From Bolinopsis microptera (lineage: Eukaryota; Ctenophora; Tentaculata; Lobata; Bolinopsidae), in contig NC_087073.1 of assembly GCF_026151205.1 (NCBI RefSeq), forward strand, positions 22,222,270-22,286,269: a DNA stretch of 64,000 bases, read 5' to 3'. Position numbers and translations under genes: made by a program. The notes under the pieces are model-generated. The model was given only the letters and a program-made list of their open reading frames with translations. It made no database searches and was not told the origin of the DNA. Positions 34,621-46,600 of the stretch are shown piece by piece (the stretch's first letter is position 1; each line of letters begins with the position of its first letter).

Positions 34621-36684
34621 ATGATCTGGCTGCTAACGGTTCTTATATCATGTTTAACTGCATCTGCTCAGATATGTAATGTGACATTGCAAGTCGGCAA
34701 GGTTATCCAACCTAAACCCAGTGTGCTTAACGGAGCCACATTCCTATCTCATTTACACACTGATACTAAGGAACTGTGCCAAAAAGGTGAGTCATGAAAT
34801 ATAATACTGTATTTTTACTAGCTGTGATGGTTTTAATCTCATGGAAACTTTTCTAAACAGACAGTATGTTTCTCAGTGTAGTAGAATACGATTCTATTGC
34901 TTAATGATATTTGAAACTCCATATTTTCCAGAATGCTGCAACGATGAAAGGTGCGATACAGTCTTATACACAGACTCCAAAGTAGGCCCAAAAGGAAACA
35001 ACTGTTTCTATTTCGACTGCCTGGACCACTGTGTCTTTCGAGACTCAACTCCAGAAGAGAGTAATTTCTCTGTCGCAATCATTTCACGATCAACCGCTCC
35101 CCAAGAATTACCAGGTAGAATCTGGAGAATATTCTATTGTCTTACTTTATTTTGTTCATACATGCACAAAGTGCACAATACACTTAATTTGTTCTATTTA
35201 GATATTTCAACATATTTCATTATGACAATACGTTTTGATAATCATTTCCTCAGATTTTTCTAACATATTTGTGAGCTCCGGACCGGATGTAGTGAATCAT
35301 GCTGATAATGCGACTGAGAGCCATCAAGGTTAGTCGATCTGTACTAGTTATCAAAATCTCTACCGCTAAAAGTTATATTTCCATCTGGACATAAAAACTT
35401 AGTTTGAGTGGTTATCACAAAACACCGCATACTTAATAAAATACTTTTCAGCAGCTGATTCTCCTGTTGAACCACAGAAAAGTTCTACTCCAGCCAGTGA
35501 TGTGAAAGCTGACGAGGAAAAAGTACAGCCTGATACTTCCGCTCCATTAGAACAACAACAACCTGAAAGTCAATCAGCAGAACCTGTAGCAGAACCTGTA
35601 GCAAAAATCCCCGATTCTCCTTCGGAAATTCCGGAATCTCAGGTCAAAACCCCAGATGCTACGGTAAAACCCGAAGTTTCTGCAACCTCCAAAGTCGAAA
35701 CCGCAAAGAACAACACAGTAGACGCGAAAGAGGTACAGAAAGAAGCCGAGCAGACCGAACCAACCCAATCTTCATCCCCAGACACCAACGCTGTCACAGT
35801 GAAAAACAACGACGAGAAGCCAGACATTCCTGACACGATTCAGAAAGCTGTTCCCAAACCAGCCACAGCAAAACCTGACGATGTTGTAACAGAGAAGGAA
35901 GAAGTGACTCCTACTGAAAAAGCGAAACTCCCTAACGAAGTTCCTGTTGTTGAAGGTAAAGTGGAGGTTAATACAGATGTGAAGGTGAATGGGACGGTGA
36001 GTAAAGCGAGCACTTCTGAGGAGGACCAGAGTAAAACTGTGATCGGGCAGGAGAAACAACCTGCAGTTGTCGTGGTTGATAAGCCTGAGGAAACTAAGAA
36101 AAAATCCGACGAATCTATGCCAGCAGCTAACGTTAGGTAAGAATTACCATTTATTAATTGCTGGTTATAAGAAGATCTGTTATCTTTTTCCAATCTTTGA
36201 ATTTTAATATTTTACAATTTTCATGACTGCATCTTTCAATTATTCATGTTTCGTGGTTTGTACTTATCAAAAAATAAGCATTTAATCTTGATCTGGAAAT
36301 TGGTGTGCTATGTTTATACAATGTACAATATGTACAATATGTACAATGTACACAGACAGTTTCTGTCTATACAGAAAAATACATATAATTGTATCTCATT
36401 TCTTATAATATTCAGTATCACATGTCTAACCACTAACTAGTAACCGCTAACCACTATCCTCCCCACCTTCCCACAGTGTCGAGGTAGATATCCACACTAT
36501 CCAGACTAAACAACCTGACACCTACACAAAGAAAGATGTTATGTTTTGGGTTTCCGTTGTCGGCGGCTCAACTCTCATCGTCCTCGGTCTTGGTCTCGTC
36601 GTTCGTTACTATGGAAACAAGAGGAGACGCCTCTACTCCTCCCTTACTGACGATTACCTTATCAATGGAATGTACAGTATCTAG
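34621..36684 (+). CDS. Type I membrane protein with an N-terminal MANSC domain
   Basis: Five exons in phase (34621-34786, 34932-35114, 35254-35328, 35452-36136, 36477-36684) give 438 residues. A signal peptide (MIWLLTVLISCLTASAQ) is followed by a Cys-rich domain at about residues 19-100 with ELCQK|ECCNDERCDTVLY and CFYFDCLDHCVF. This is the MANSC pattern found in MANSC1, LRP11, KIAA0319 and HAI-type proteins. A stalk of about 230 residues, rich in Glu, Pro, Thr, Val and Lys and including repeated AEPVAEPVA, resembles a disordered extracellular spacer. One membrane segment lies at about 391-412 (SVVGGSTLIVLGLGLVV). The cytoplasmic tail is short (NKRRRLYSSLTDDYLINGMY), with tyrosines that might serve in sorting. 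The role is unknown. Confidence 0.85.
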
Positions 36685-37735
36685 ATGTGCGGATATTTTA
36701 TCATGTTTCCATGGTTACCGGACTTTAAGTTCGCTCCTTGTCTTGTTCATTTGTATTTATCTTGTGGAACTGCGGTCATATTCTTCAGAGTAGATGAAAA
36801 CTTACAGTTTAATTTATAATTCAGATAATTAGATATATGCTGGCCAATCATTTTATTCAGCAAATATAGATATAGTTGTATCAGTTCATGGTTAACTGTT
36901 TAATATTGCATTGTTCATGTATAATATATATATGAAATCAATCGACCTTTTAAAGGAAGAACGATTTGTAAATTGATCGTTTTACGAAATATTTTAACCA
37001 TTTCAAAAATCAAAAAAAAACTTGTAAAAAGTGATACATTTTTATTCTTAATTAACACTTAATTAATAGTAAAATATTGCGATGTTTCATGGGCTGCTGA
37101 ATGTAAATACGTAGCATTGCCAGCGGAGAATTGTTTATTTTGCCACCATTTGTTGATAATTAAGTAATAATTCGATGATTAAGTGATAATTCGATCAGAG
37201 TAAATTAATAATAATTATTAAGTATTGGTATATTTAACTAAATTATGAATGAATAAGACTCTTAACTTTAACTTCCTCAAATTGCTTAACATTTTGTTTG
37301 ATGTATTTACTTCTTTTTCCTTATAGTTTACAGCTCGGCTAGAAATGCGATGGTAGAGTGTTATCTTTTGTTTGTTTGAATGAATTTAAAATCTTGTTTT
37401 AATGTAAAAGCTCTTCATTTTCTTTACTTCAACTATCAGAATGGTTTGCATTGATCCAAGTTAAGTGAGACTCACGAGTCAGGATGTAATTTGAACGGTC
37501 ACGCAAATAAAAAATGGCTACCAATCACCATGACAATTGACAATTAAGCAACATAAAATAAAACTCCTGTACTATTTATAACTCTAGTCGTTCTCAATGT
37601 TCACATCTTAACCACACTCTGACCAGATGATGAGATCACTACTCTGGTAACTCCAGTAGTGACTGTAGTGACTGTAGTGACTGTAGTGACTGTAGTGACT
37701 GTAGTGACTGTAGTCACCAGAGGAGCAGTGAGGAC
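36685..37735. other. Intergenic between the MANSC gene and POLE2
   Basis: AT-rich 3' flank of the MANSC gene, then the POLE2 promoter region. Apart from the 9-bp repeat at its right end nothing is recognised. Confidence 0.45.
37655..37717. repeat. 9-bp tandem repeat just upstream of the POLE2 start
   Basis: GTAGTGACT is repeated about seven times, ending 18 bases before the POLE2 ATG, so it lies in the 5'UTR or core promoter. TGACTGTAG resembles half of an AP-1/CRE site, but the periodicity alone suggests replication slippage. Confidence 0.85.
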
Positions 37736-40568
37736 ATGGCTCCGGATCCTCTGCGGAGTAAGATTGTGAAGACATTCAGATTACATGGGTTATCCTTGAG
37801 GAGCGAGGGGAGCACCTACCTTCAGGTGAATTAAATCATTTTCATTCGTTACATAGTAAGGTCAGATGAAATATCAGCTTTTTCACGATACATCAGTCGA
37901 AGTTGTTGCAGAGCTATGGTTTTTTTTTTCAGAGACGAAGAATTTTATGTTGAAAATGTATAACTTTGATTATCTATGCCACTCTCTAAATTCCACACTT
38001 CTTCAGTCACTGCTGCGAGAATCAGATCACTCCGAAGCGGATGAAGCATTATCTCGTATTATAGACGTGTTAAGTAACCTCAACCTTCCCTCCCCAGTTG
38101 TGGACAAATCAGTACTCGAGTCTGCTGTTTCAGAGTGTAATGACGATGTTCAGCCTGAGAACTCAGACAAGGTGATGACTCGTTTTCACGTGTAGAGAAT
38201 AAAATTAACTTAGATCGAAATACACTGTCATAATCATATTAGAAGACTGCCACAAAAGCTCACGCCCCTCCTCTACTCAGATGTTTAATGTGATAGACGT
38301 ATTTGAAGCTCCCCGGCACAAATACAACTACGAACGTAAGAAGCTCCTCCTGGACACGTCCCCTAAATCCCTATTTGGCTGTGCTGCCGACAAGACGCGC
38401 ATCACAAAGGACCGGTACTGGCTAATCATGCAGAGGATCGAGCGACACGACCTGTTTACGCCGCCAGTACCGGGCGCTATTAGTCAGAGTCACAAGTTTG
38501 ATCTGCAGACGGTGGAGCAAGTGTTGGGGCAGCAGGGCGAGCATAAACACACTATTGTCATGGCTATGTTAGTGCAGATCGAGGAGGGCAAGTGAGTTAT
38601 TAGTACTTATATTAGACATATTACACATATTACACATATTACACATATTACACATATTACACATCACACTCTTACACTAAACTTGTTGGTTTATTAATCA
38701 TCATTTAATGCTCGTGATGATTATACATACTTTACGTATATATATCTAAAGGTGTGCAATTAGAAACCAACAATTTCCTCCTATTATGATCTTTTATTAC
38801 GCCAATTTAAACATTAGCTCGATATTTTCATTCTCAACCTGTCCAACAACTTTTATTCTGCTCACACAATCAAAAGCTCTCACTCTCACTCTCAACCTGG
38901 ATGTTTCTAAAATTATATTTCCAGTGTAACTAAAAGCACCCTCAATATTCAGGTATTTTCTAGAAGATGCCTCGTCCCACATGCTGTGCGACCTGAGTGC
39001 TGCTAAATTCCACGTAGGAATGTTCACTGAGAACACCTTCGTTCTAGCTGAGGGTTCTTACGACGATGTTAAGAATGTGTTCAAGGTATCAGGAGTGGGG
39101 CTGCCACCCCCAGAACCCCCCAGAATCACCAGGAACTACTTTGGGAGCACAAACTTCTTCGGAGGTCCCTCCACGGCCAGTGTGGGGAGTATTCAGCTGC
39201 TGAGGGACATGGAGCGGGAGAAGCAGGATGCTATGTTTGTCTTCGTATCAGGTTAGATACAGATTAGAGAAATTGAGTGCAGGTTAGATACAGATTAGAG
39301 AACTTGAGTGCATGTTCTCTTTTAGAAAGTGCAATAATTTGATAACACGTATCTAATTAAACGATAATTTCACATGAGATGTACCACTGCACTGTACACT
39401 GTACACAGTACACTGTATAATGTATATAATGTTTGTTAAGTACATGATCTGAACTATCTACAATGAGGCCCAATTATTTTTCTTTGAAGTTTCTTTGTCT
39501 TGATCATAGTTACACAATGCACCTGTTCAACTGGTGTACATTTACACCGTTTGCTGCTTTATTAGGTCAACTTATAAGCTCTTTTGTCTCAAGGTTGAAT
39601 ATCTTGACAATAGAAATTGTTAGGTATTCAAAAACTCTCCAATCACAACAAGAATATTAAAAGCCTCGAATTCCGTATTTCAATACTGCGCTATTTTCAG
39701 ATGTTTGGTTAGACCAACCCTCAGTTTTGAGCAAGCTGAAGACTATGTTTACTGGATACAGCAAGGTCCCGCCCTTTGCTTTTGTCTTCTTCGGTAACTT
39801 CACCTCTGGACAATCACATAAGAACACTGTCAGTAAGGTAAGCAATACTAAAGATATGAAGCACTTAACGATGGTAGCATCACTTCATATCACTTAAAGC
39901 AAGGAAGCAAGCCACCATGGTCCTTTAAATAAGTAACACGTGATTAATAACATCATGTATCATATCTACACACTTTCTAACTCTAAATTAACCTCAGATG
40001 AAGGCAGGATTTAAGGCTCTAGCAGACATGTTGTCCTCTGTTCCCCTCTCTATGTTCAGACTCCTACTTCCTCTTCGTCCCCGGTCCTCAGGATCCAGGC
40101 CCTGGTCCGGTCCTCCCCCGCCCTCCTCTCCCCGCCTCTATTGTGGAGCCCGTCACCAAGAAACTAGCACGTGCCCGCATGTGTTCTAACCCTGCACGTG
40201 TCCAGTATTGTAGTCAGGAAATGGTGTTGTTCAGGGAGAATCTAATTAACAAGATGTGCAGACATTGTATCAAGTTTCCGCTGCGCAGCGAGGAATTGCA
40301 CGTGCATTTAGCGAAGACACTGCTGTCACAAGGACATCTGGCGCCGTTACCGCTACACGCCATGCCCGTGTACTGGTCACATGACCATGCCCTCAGACTC
40401 TACCCAATACCGGATGTAGTGGTGGTAGCTGATAAGTATGATGCGTTTAGCGTGTCAGCTACTGACTGTCTCATCTTCAACCCTGGCAGCTTTCCTAAAA
40501 GTAATTTCAGTTTTAAAGTGTATTTGCCTGCTCAGAAAAAGATTGAAAACTGTGAAATTTCAACGTAG
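37736..40568 (+). CDS. POLE2: DNA polymerase epsilon subunit 2, with one frameshift
   Basis: Six exons: 37736-37825, 38007-38171, 38281-38591, 38953-39251, 39701-39837 and 39998-40568. The protein starts MAPDPLRSKIVKTFRLHG, as POLE2 does. It contains LFTPPVPGAIS and AMLVQIEEGKYFLEDAS of the OB fold, NYFGSTNFFGGPS, and the calcineurin-like region ending CPVYWSHDHALRLYP...LIFNPGSFP. POLE2 is the essential B subunit of the leading-strand replicase. In exon 6 the frame for LADMLSSVPLSMF is interrupted by one surplus base at about 40058; the downstream frame resumes DSYFLFVPGP through to the stop. Removing that base gives about 523 residues, against 527 in human, with no gap in alignment. An assembly indel or a real lesion are both possible. 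Confidence 0.93.
38619..38664. repeat. 9-bp tandem repeat (ATTACACAT) in POLE2 intron 3
   Basis: About five copies of ATTACACAT lie 28 bases after the exon 3 donor. Confidence 0.85.
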
Positions 40569-40921
40569 ATTTTACAAACCTTTTTACATTTTGATTATGT
40601 TTTTAAAGCTTTTAGTTGCCATGTTGTATTTGAAGTTCTATCATATAAATTATTTCTAAATTATATAATCATTTCTAATTTACTGTCAACATGACTATTA
40701 TGATAATTCATTTCAACTGCACTCGTTTTATTTTAATTTCAAAACATAATACTTTAGCTTTAGTACGTGCTAATTTCTTTTCAGTGCATAAATAATCGTC
40801 AATCTTATCAATCAATCAATCCAAATTAGCTCCCTTCAATTCTCATCAACTAATTAATCCAAACTTATTAACTAATTAATCCAAACTAAGCCCAGTTAAT
40901 ACTAAATCCATCCAGGTCAGT

Positions 40922-43173
40922 ATGCCGGCTGATGGACCTGCAGTTAGCGATGATTCTCACATCTCCTTCGCGAAGCGCTTGGCACACAACAACAAGGACA
41001 CGCGGGAATCTGCGCTGAAGAAAGTGAAACGTTGGCTGGTTACCAAAAGCAAACAAGGGACCCTGGACCACGACGAAATCATCAAGATATGGAAAGGTCT
41101 GCATTACTCGATGTGGTACAGCGACAAACCTCTCACTCAGCAAACCCTTGCACTTGATATCTCTCAGATTGTATCTCTTCTACCGGATATCGACGATGGT
41201 ATCAGTTTTTTCGGTGGGTTTTGTGAGACGATCGCCCGTGAGTGGGTCGGGATTGATCGTCACAGACTGGACAAATTTTACATGTTTATCAAAACAGCGC
41301 TGAAATGTGTAATGGAATTCTGTAAAGAAAACAATTGGGATGATACGATTGTAAGCAATGTGGTGGATACCCTTGATATCAGGATCATCAACTCACAATC
41401 TCAGTGCCCTGATTCCATCTCCGTTTTTATCTCAGAACATTTATACCCAATCTACTCAGCAATTTGTAATGACTCAACGTCTCCTCTTTTCATCACTGAG
41501 ATGCTCTTGTGTTATGTCACTGCTCTGTCCAAAACACCCAAGAAAGATCTCAGTCGTGTTTTCATGGAAAATCTTTTCAGCCCGATAATTTATAAATCTA
41601 TCAGTTTTAAAGTTGATCACGAGCAGTTGACTTCTTTTATCACCACAATTGCTATTCAACCAGATATTTTGACGAGAAACCGAAAGTTGCTATATAAGCT
41701 TCGTAATGATATTGCAACAGCCGGCGGGGTAGATTTATCCAGTTCTTCTCCCCTTGGCAAACACAAACTGGAGAATGTCAACGACGAGAATGTAAGTTCC
41801 AATAGTCCAGATGGGGCTGAAGTTGGTGATGAGGTTAAACCACCAAAGAAGAAGAAAAAGAAGAAAGTGAAACAAGCTGTCGAGGAAAGTATTGCTGACA
41901 TAACTGAGGAGAATGGAGCAGAAAGTAGTGATACTAAAGTTGAGGAAGCTGCCGCATCTGTCAGTGAAATAGTAGATCAGGGTGAAAAAGAAACTATTCC
42001 TGTAAATGAGCCAGAAGCAGAATCTGCAACTGTTGAAGTTGATCAGAATAACACTGAAGATGTTGAGGAAGCTGAAGATGAGCCGATGGAAACAGAAACA
42101 CATGTTTCTGAACCAGACTCTGTTGTGATCCCCGTTACTGAAGTAGAGTTTGCAGTTCCCACTGTGGTAGAAGAAGCTCCGGTGGTCTCTAATGGTGGAG
42201 TTGAGGATGATAGTGCAATTAATGATGCAGCTGTCATAAGCGAACAAGTTGTTGATGACGTTAAAGAAGTCGTTGATGATACCGTCGCAAGAGAAATGGA
42301 TAATAAGACTTCAGAAGATGGCCAAGAAACTGTTGTTGAAGACGATACCAAAGATGACAGTAACGATACCGGCGGGGATGTAATGGCTGCCGATGAAAGG
42401 AAGAATCCGTGGAACAGACTGTTGACTTAACAGACGAAACGGTCATCGCTCCAGCAGTAATGGATACAAAAGATGAGATTGAGCCATCACTTACCCAGCC
42501 CGAGTTGGAGGTTCCAGCCAAGAAAACTGAAAAACGAAAGTCTACCAAAGGTAAGAAAACACCAAAGAAAACACCAAAGAAGCAGCCCCTGGAACCTGCT
42601 GGACCTGCTGAGAACGAAATCACCGTAGAATTGGAACAACCTTCAGTGGAGAATGGTCAGGAAGTTGCTTTACCCTCAGACGAAACACCAGCCAAGAAAA
42701 CTGAAAAACGAAAGTCTACCAAAGGTAAGAAAACTCCAAAGAAAACACCAAAGAAGCAGCCCCTGGAAGCTGCTGAGCCTGCTGAGAACGAAGTCACCGC
42801 AGAATTGGAACAACCTTCAGTGGAGAATGGTCAGGAAGTTGCTTTACCTTCAGACGAAACAGGTGCAGTATCACCATCTCCAAAAGGAACAAGGACAGCA
42901 GCTTCACTTCGCAAGAGAAAGAAGAAGTCAATCTGTCAAACACCTACCCCTGAATCACCCTCAACCCCCATCGCAGATCCACCCTCAACTAAGAAGAAAG
43001 TGAGGCTGTCAATGGAGAACAACCAAACGTTTTTCTTCAAGAAAAATACATCCTTGGAGAGCCCTAAACCATTCGACAGCACAAGAACGCCACTGAAAGG
43101 TGTTTTGAAGATGTCCCCTGCTCTAACTCGATCACAAGCCAGAAAGAAAGGAAAATCTAGGGTTAAACCTTGA
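40922..43173 (+). CDS. RRP1: Ribosomal RNA processing protein 1 (RRP1/NNP1), with one frameshift
   Basis: The N-terminal NOP52 domain (about residues 12-225) includes FAKRLAHNNKDTRESALKKV and KIWKGLHYSMWYSDKPL, conserved in RRP1. A basic tract PPKKKKKKKVK near residue 305 is a nucleolar/nuclear signal, followed by a long acidic region. At about 42395-42400 one base seems missing in GATGAAAGG: the first frame ends soon after at 42428-42430, and the next frame carries on without loss of sense to 43173. The rejoined protein would be about 750 residues, close to human RRP1B (758). Its end (KKVRLSMENNQTFFFKK, then RTPLKGVLK) resembles the RRP1B tail. RRP1 acts in 27S pre-rRNA processing for the 60S subunit. 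It starts 353 bases after POLE2. Confidence 0.9.
42517..42861 (+). repeat. Two tandem 58-residue repeats in the RRP1 tail
   Basis: A 174-bp unit starting AKKTEKRKSTKGKKTPKKTP is present twice back to back (42517-42690 and 42691-42861) with only a handful of differences. This indicates a recent in-frame duplication of the basic, Lys/Pro-rich tail. Confidence 0.92.
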
Positions 43174-43604
43174 CCTGTTGCAAGTTATTCACACCGAATA
43201 CCTATTGCGACATATTTATTTACCCCGGGATCTTTTTAGTAAAGCCTTAAACGCTTTACAGTCTTTTTATCATTGTTTTGTATTGATTCTAAATGATGTT
43301 TGTGGCTAATTATATACAGTAAAGTTTTAACTTATTAATTTTATCACTTCAAACTCTCGTTTGTGTAATTACGAAATTTAGCACATTCTACACAGAGACC
43401 TCATTTTCAATAAACGTGGGACAAAATTATAAAAGTACTTCAGATACTAGCAAACTTCTACGTTTCTCTTGTAAGAACTTTAAAACCTCGCGCGCACGCG
43501 TGTTCTTTTCTCTTAAATTATGCCACATGATTCGAATAATACACTGGAAAATATATGACAATTCAAATCAATCCGGATGATTGAAAAACAACCTATCTTG
43601 CAGG
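43174..43604. other. Intergenic between RRP1 and the KH gene
   Basis: Contains AATAAA near 43409, 236 bases after the RRP1 stop. Before the KH-gene start there is a CTTGCAG acceptor (43596-43602), so its 5'UTR may be spliced. Confidence 0.5.
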
Positions 43605-46600
43605 ATGGCAGATTATCAAAGCGGCGATACGCAAGTTGAGCAACAGGGCTACGATGACCAGCAGGGCCAATATGGTCAGGAATCGTACGATCAGCAGGAT
43701 CAGTCCTACACTCCGCAAGAATCCTACACAGAACAGAAGGAGAGTAGCTACCCAGAGGAAAATTCGGGAGGTTATCAGAATCAAAACACGCCGTAAGTTT
43801 GTCGCGAAACACGATTTATATCAGCTTTCCATTTTATGTGGCTCCCAGCCCGGCCCTCTCCTCTTAAAGAAGAAACGTAAAATTAAACAAATTAGGTGAT
43901 TTTAGAGAATACGCTGGTAAAATTTTAATAGCACTTTAGAGTTCAGTTTTTCAAAATGTTCCCACATTCAAACGACGATTTGGCGCCCCCCGCACAGCGC
44001 CCCCCTTCGTTACGCCACTGCTGACTTCGAATACTGCTATTGGATTCATCAATCTTTCGGTTTTCGTTTAAACTGACTTGTTTAGTATTGGTATGCAATT
44101 ATGTATCTAAAGTGATTTTGTTTCAGGTACAATGGTGGTAACCAAGGTACCAGAGGACGCGGCCGTGGCCGTGGTGACTCCAGAGGGGGAGGTTTCCGGG
44201 GGAATTCCCGTGGAAGAGGCAGTTCTTTTGGTCGTGGCGGCGGTTCATTTGGTCGTGGAAGTGGGGGTGGGGGTGGGGGTGGGCGCGGTGGTAGCGCACC
44301 TCGTGGAGGCGGTGGTGGAGGATTCACGGCTCAGAAGCGCAGTTATCAACAAGACGAATACCAAGGCAACATGACCGGGTCTATAGAATTCGTGAAGAAG
44401 AGGAAAGTTAACGATAACGTTTACAGAATACTTGTTCCTGTTCGCAGTGTCAAATCAATCATAGGCCCCGTGAGTTCACTTGTGCTATTTCTCATTATGT
44501 TTATGATACTCTCATATTCGACCTCTAATTTTCAATGCAACTCAGTCTTATTATACCAATTTATTGACATAGTTTTAATTTCAGGGTGGCCAAAACATAA
44601 AACAGCTGAAAGAAGCAGCCGGTGAAGGATGCAAAATCTCTATTTATACCCAAGGAGTAAGTTTTAATGTGAATTTAATGATTTGACAAATAATCTCGAA
44701 AAGATATGAGGATTGAAATTGACCTGTAACACCTTGTAATTTTCAGCACCTGCCGTTTGAGTCATCGGCCCAACTGTCTTCCTAAATTCAACTTCATATA
44801 ACAAAACCTATTTGTCTTACAGTTATTAAGTCGATACTTCCCAACTTTAAAGAGTACTTACTATACATTGAATTTGGGTGATAAATCAAATTATCTAATA
44901 ATATAAAAACTAGTCGTCTAGATACATTCTTAAAATTTAGATCTTGGCCGATACTCTTGGCATTCAAACCATCCGTTCTACTTACGAGATTTGCAAAATA
45001 AATATCTGAATTTGCGAAAAATTGGTAAATAGTCGTATAATACATAATTCTGAGCCCTTCCCATGACTGCAATCTAAACGAATGAAATTCCTGGCCTATT
45101 ATATATATATTCAATCTTCATCTTAAATTTCGTTGTTAGTTGATAAGGAGACTAAAAACATAGCAATTTGAATGATAGTGTATACTGACTTTAACATGAA
45201 TGTATGTACCTATAAATGCCTGTAAATATGAAGAATTAGTTATAATAAAGAAATCGACCGTTAAAATTCAAAATTTGAAAGACTATGTAGATGGTATAAA
45301 CTTTCAATAATTTTACAGGTTGCCTGGTTGCAGCCATGACAACTTAATTAAGATAACAAACGAAATGTGTACTAACAAAATCTTTCCAAAGCTTTGCCTC
45401 AAAGAGGCTCAAACCCCCGAAATCTCGATGAAATGCTGAAATGTGTTGATGAAAAATGAGAAAAACTGAAAACTAACAAAACGTTTTCCTGTCTAGACAA
45501 ACAAAGTACCACTGCCTGAGGGTACTGCTGAACGGTAAGAGGAGAATTTCAACAATTGGTTATAAATTAATTCAATTCTATAATTGTTAGAAAGGGGCAA
45601 CCAACTCTATAATTGTTCATGATTATGAAATAATTCGTATCCAAATTTAAGTAAACAATCGTGACCACTTTCACTGACGATTTGGGAAAACTGTACATCC
45701 TAGAGTACGTAAGACGGAAAATTTAATGCGTCGATGAATTTTGATAGTCTTTAAATTATAGTTCGTACGTTATATCAATCCCCAATCAATGACTCTAAAA
45801 ATAATAAACAAATTGCTTTAAGTTTTTGCCATGATAAGAATAAAGAAAACAAATTTTGAGTTGGTTGCCTGCCCATTTTATAATTGTAATCAATAAAATA
45901 TGTTTAATCTAAAAAACCAAATCGTAATACTGAAAAACATTCAATTATGCCAAATGAACAATAAAAATATTTAATGTAACAAGTTCAGAAATGCAAAATA
46001 CCTAAAAATATGTGTAAAATCCGCAACCTAAAAATCATTTAAACTGCTATTATTCATCGCCTAAATTCTATTTCCATTTAGCGTTGTTAGTATCGAAGGA
46101 AGCCCTGAGCAGCTCAAGATCTGTTTGAACGAGGTCGTCAAGAATGTGCAAGCGGTAAGTTCCAAGACTATACGGTGTATACTGTATAGTGTATACCTCT
46201 TAACGTTTCCCTGAATTAGTGTTTTGGACGCAAGTCATAGTTTTTGATAATTTTCATCTTGAAAGCCAACAGTGTTAAAAAATGGTGGGCCCCCCCCCCC
46301 CCCCCCCCCCCCCCTTAAAAAATGGTGGCACCACAACTTTAAACAACTTTAAAATCTTAAAACCATAATTTTCAGGCACCGTTTGACAGGTACAGAGGAA
46401 AGTTCATCTTGAAGTTGATGGTACCAGAACATACGTGCAGTATTGTTATCGGGCCTAAGGGAGCAAATACCAAGAAAATCAGAGAGGTAAGATAAAAAAT
46501 ATCTGTAAACTGATGACCAACTGTTTTTTATTTTGTTTTAAATGGTTTTCTTTCCAGACTATTTTTCAAGTCGTGTCTGTGTATGGCATTATTGGAGGCC

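Noticed and set aside
35574-36193. Minus-strand hydrophobic frames over the MANSC stalk exon
   Set aside because: Complement of a Glu/Pro/Val-rich exon; no start context, splice sites or homology.
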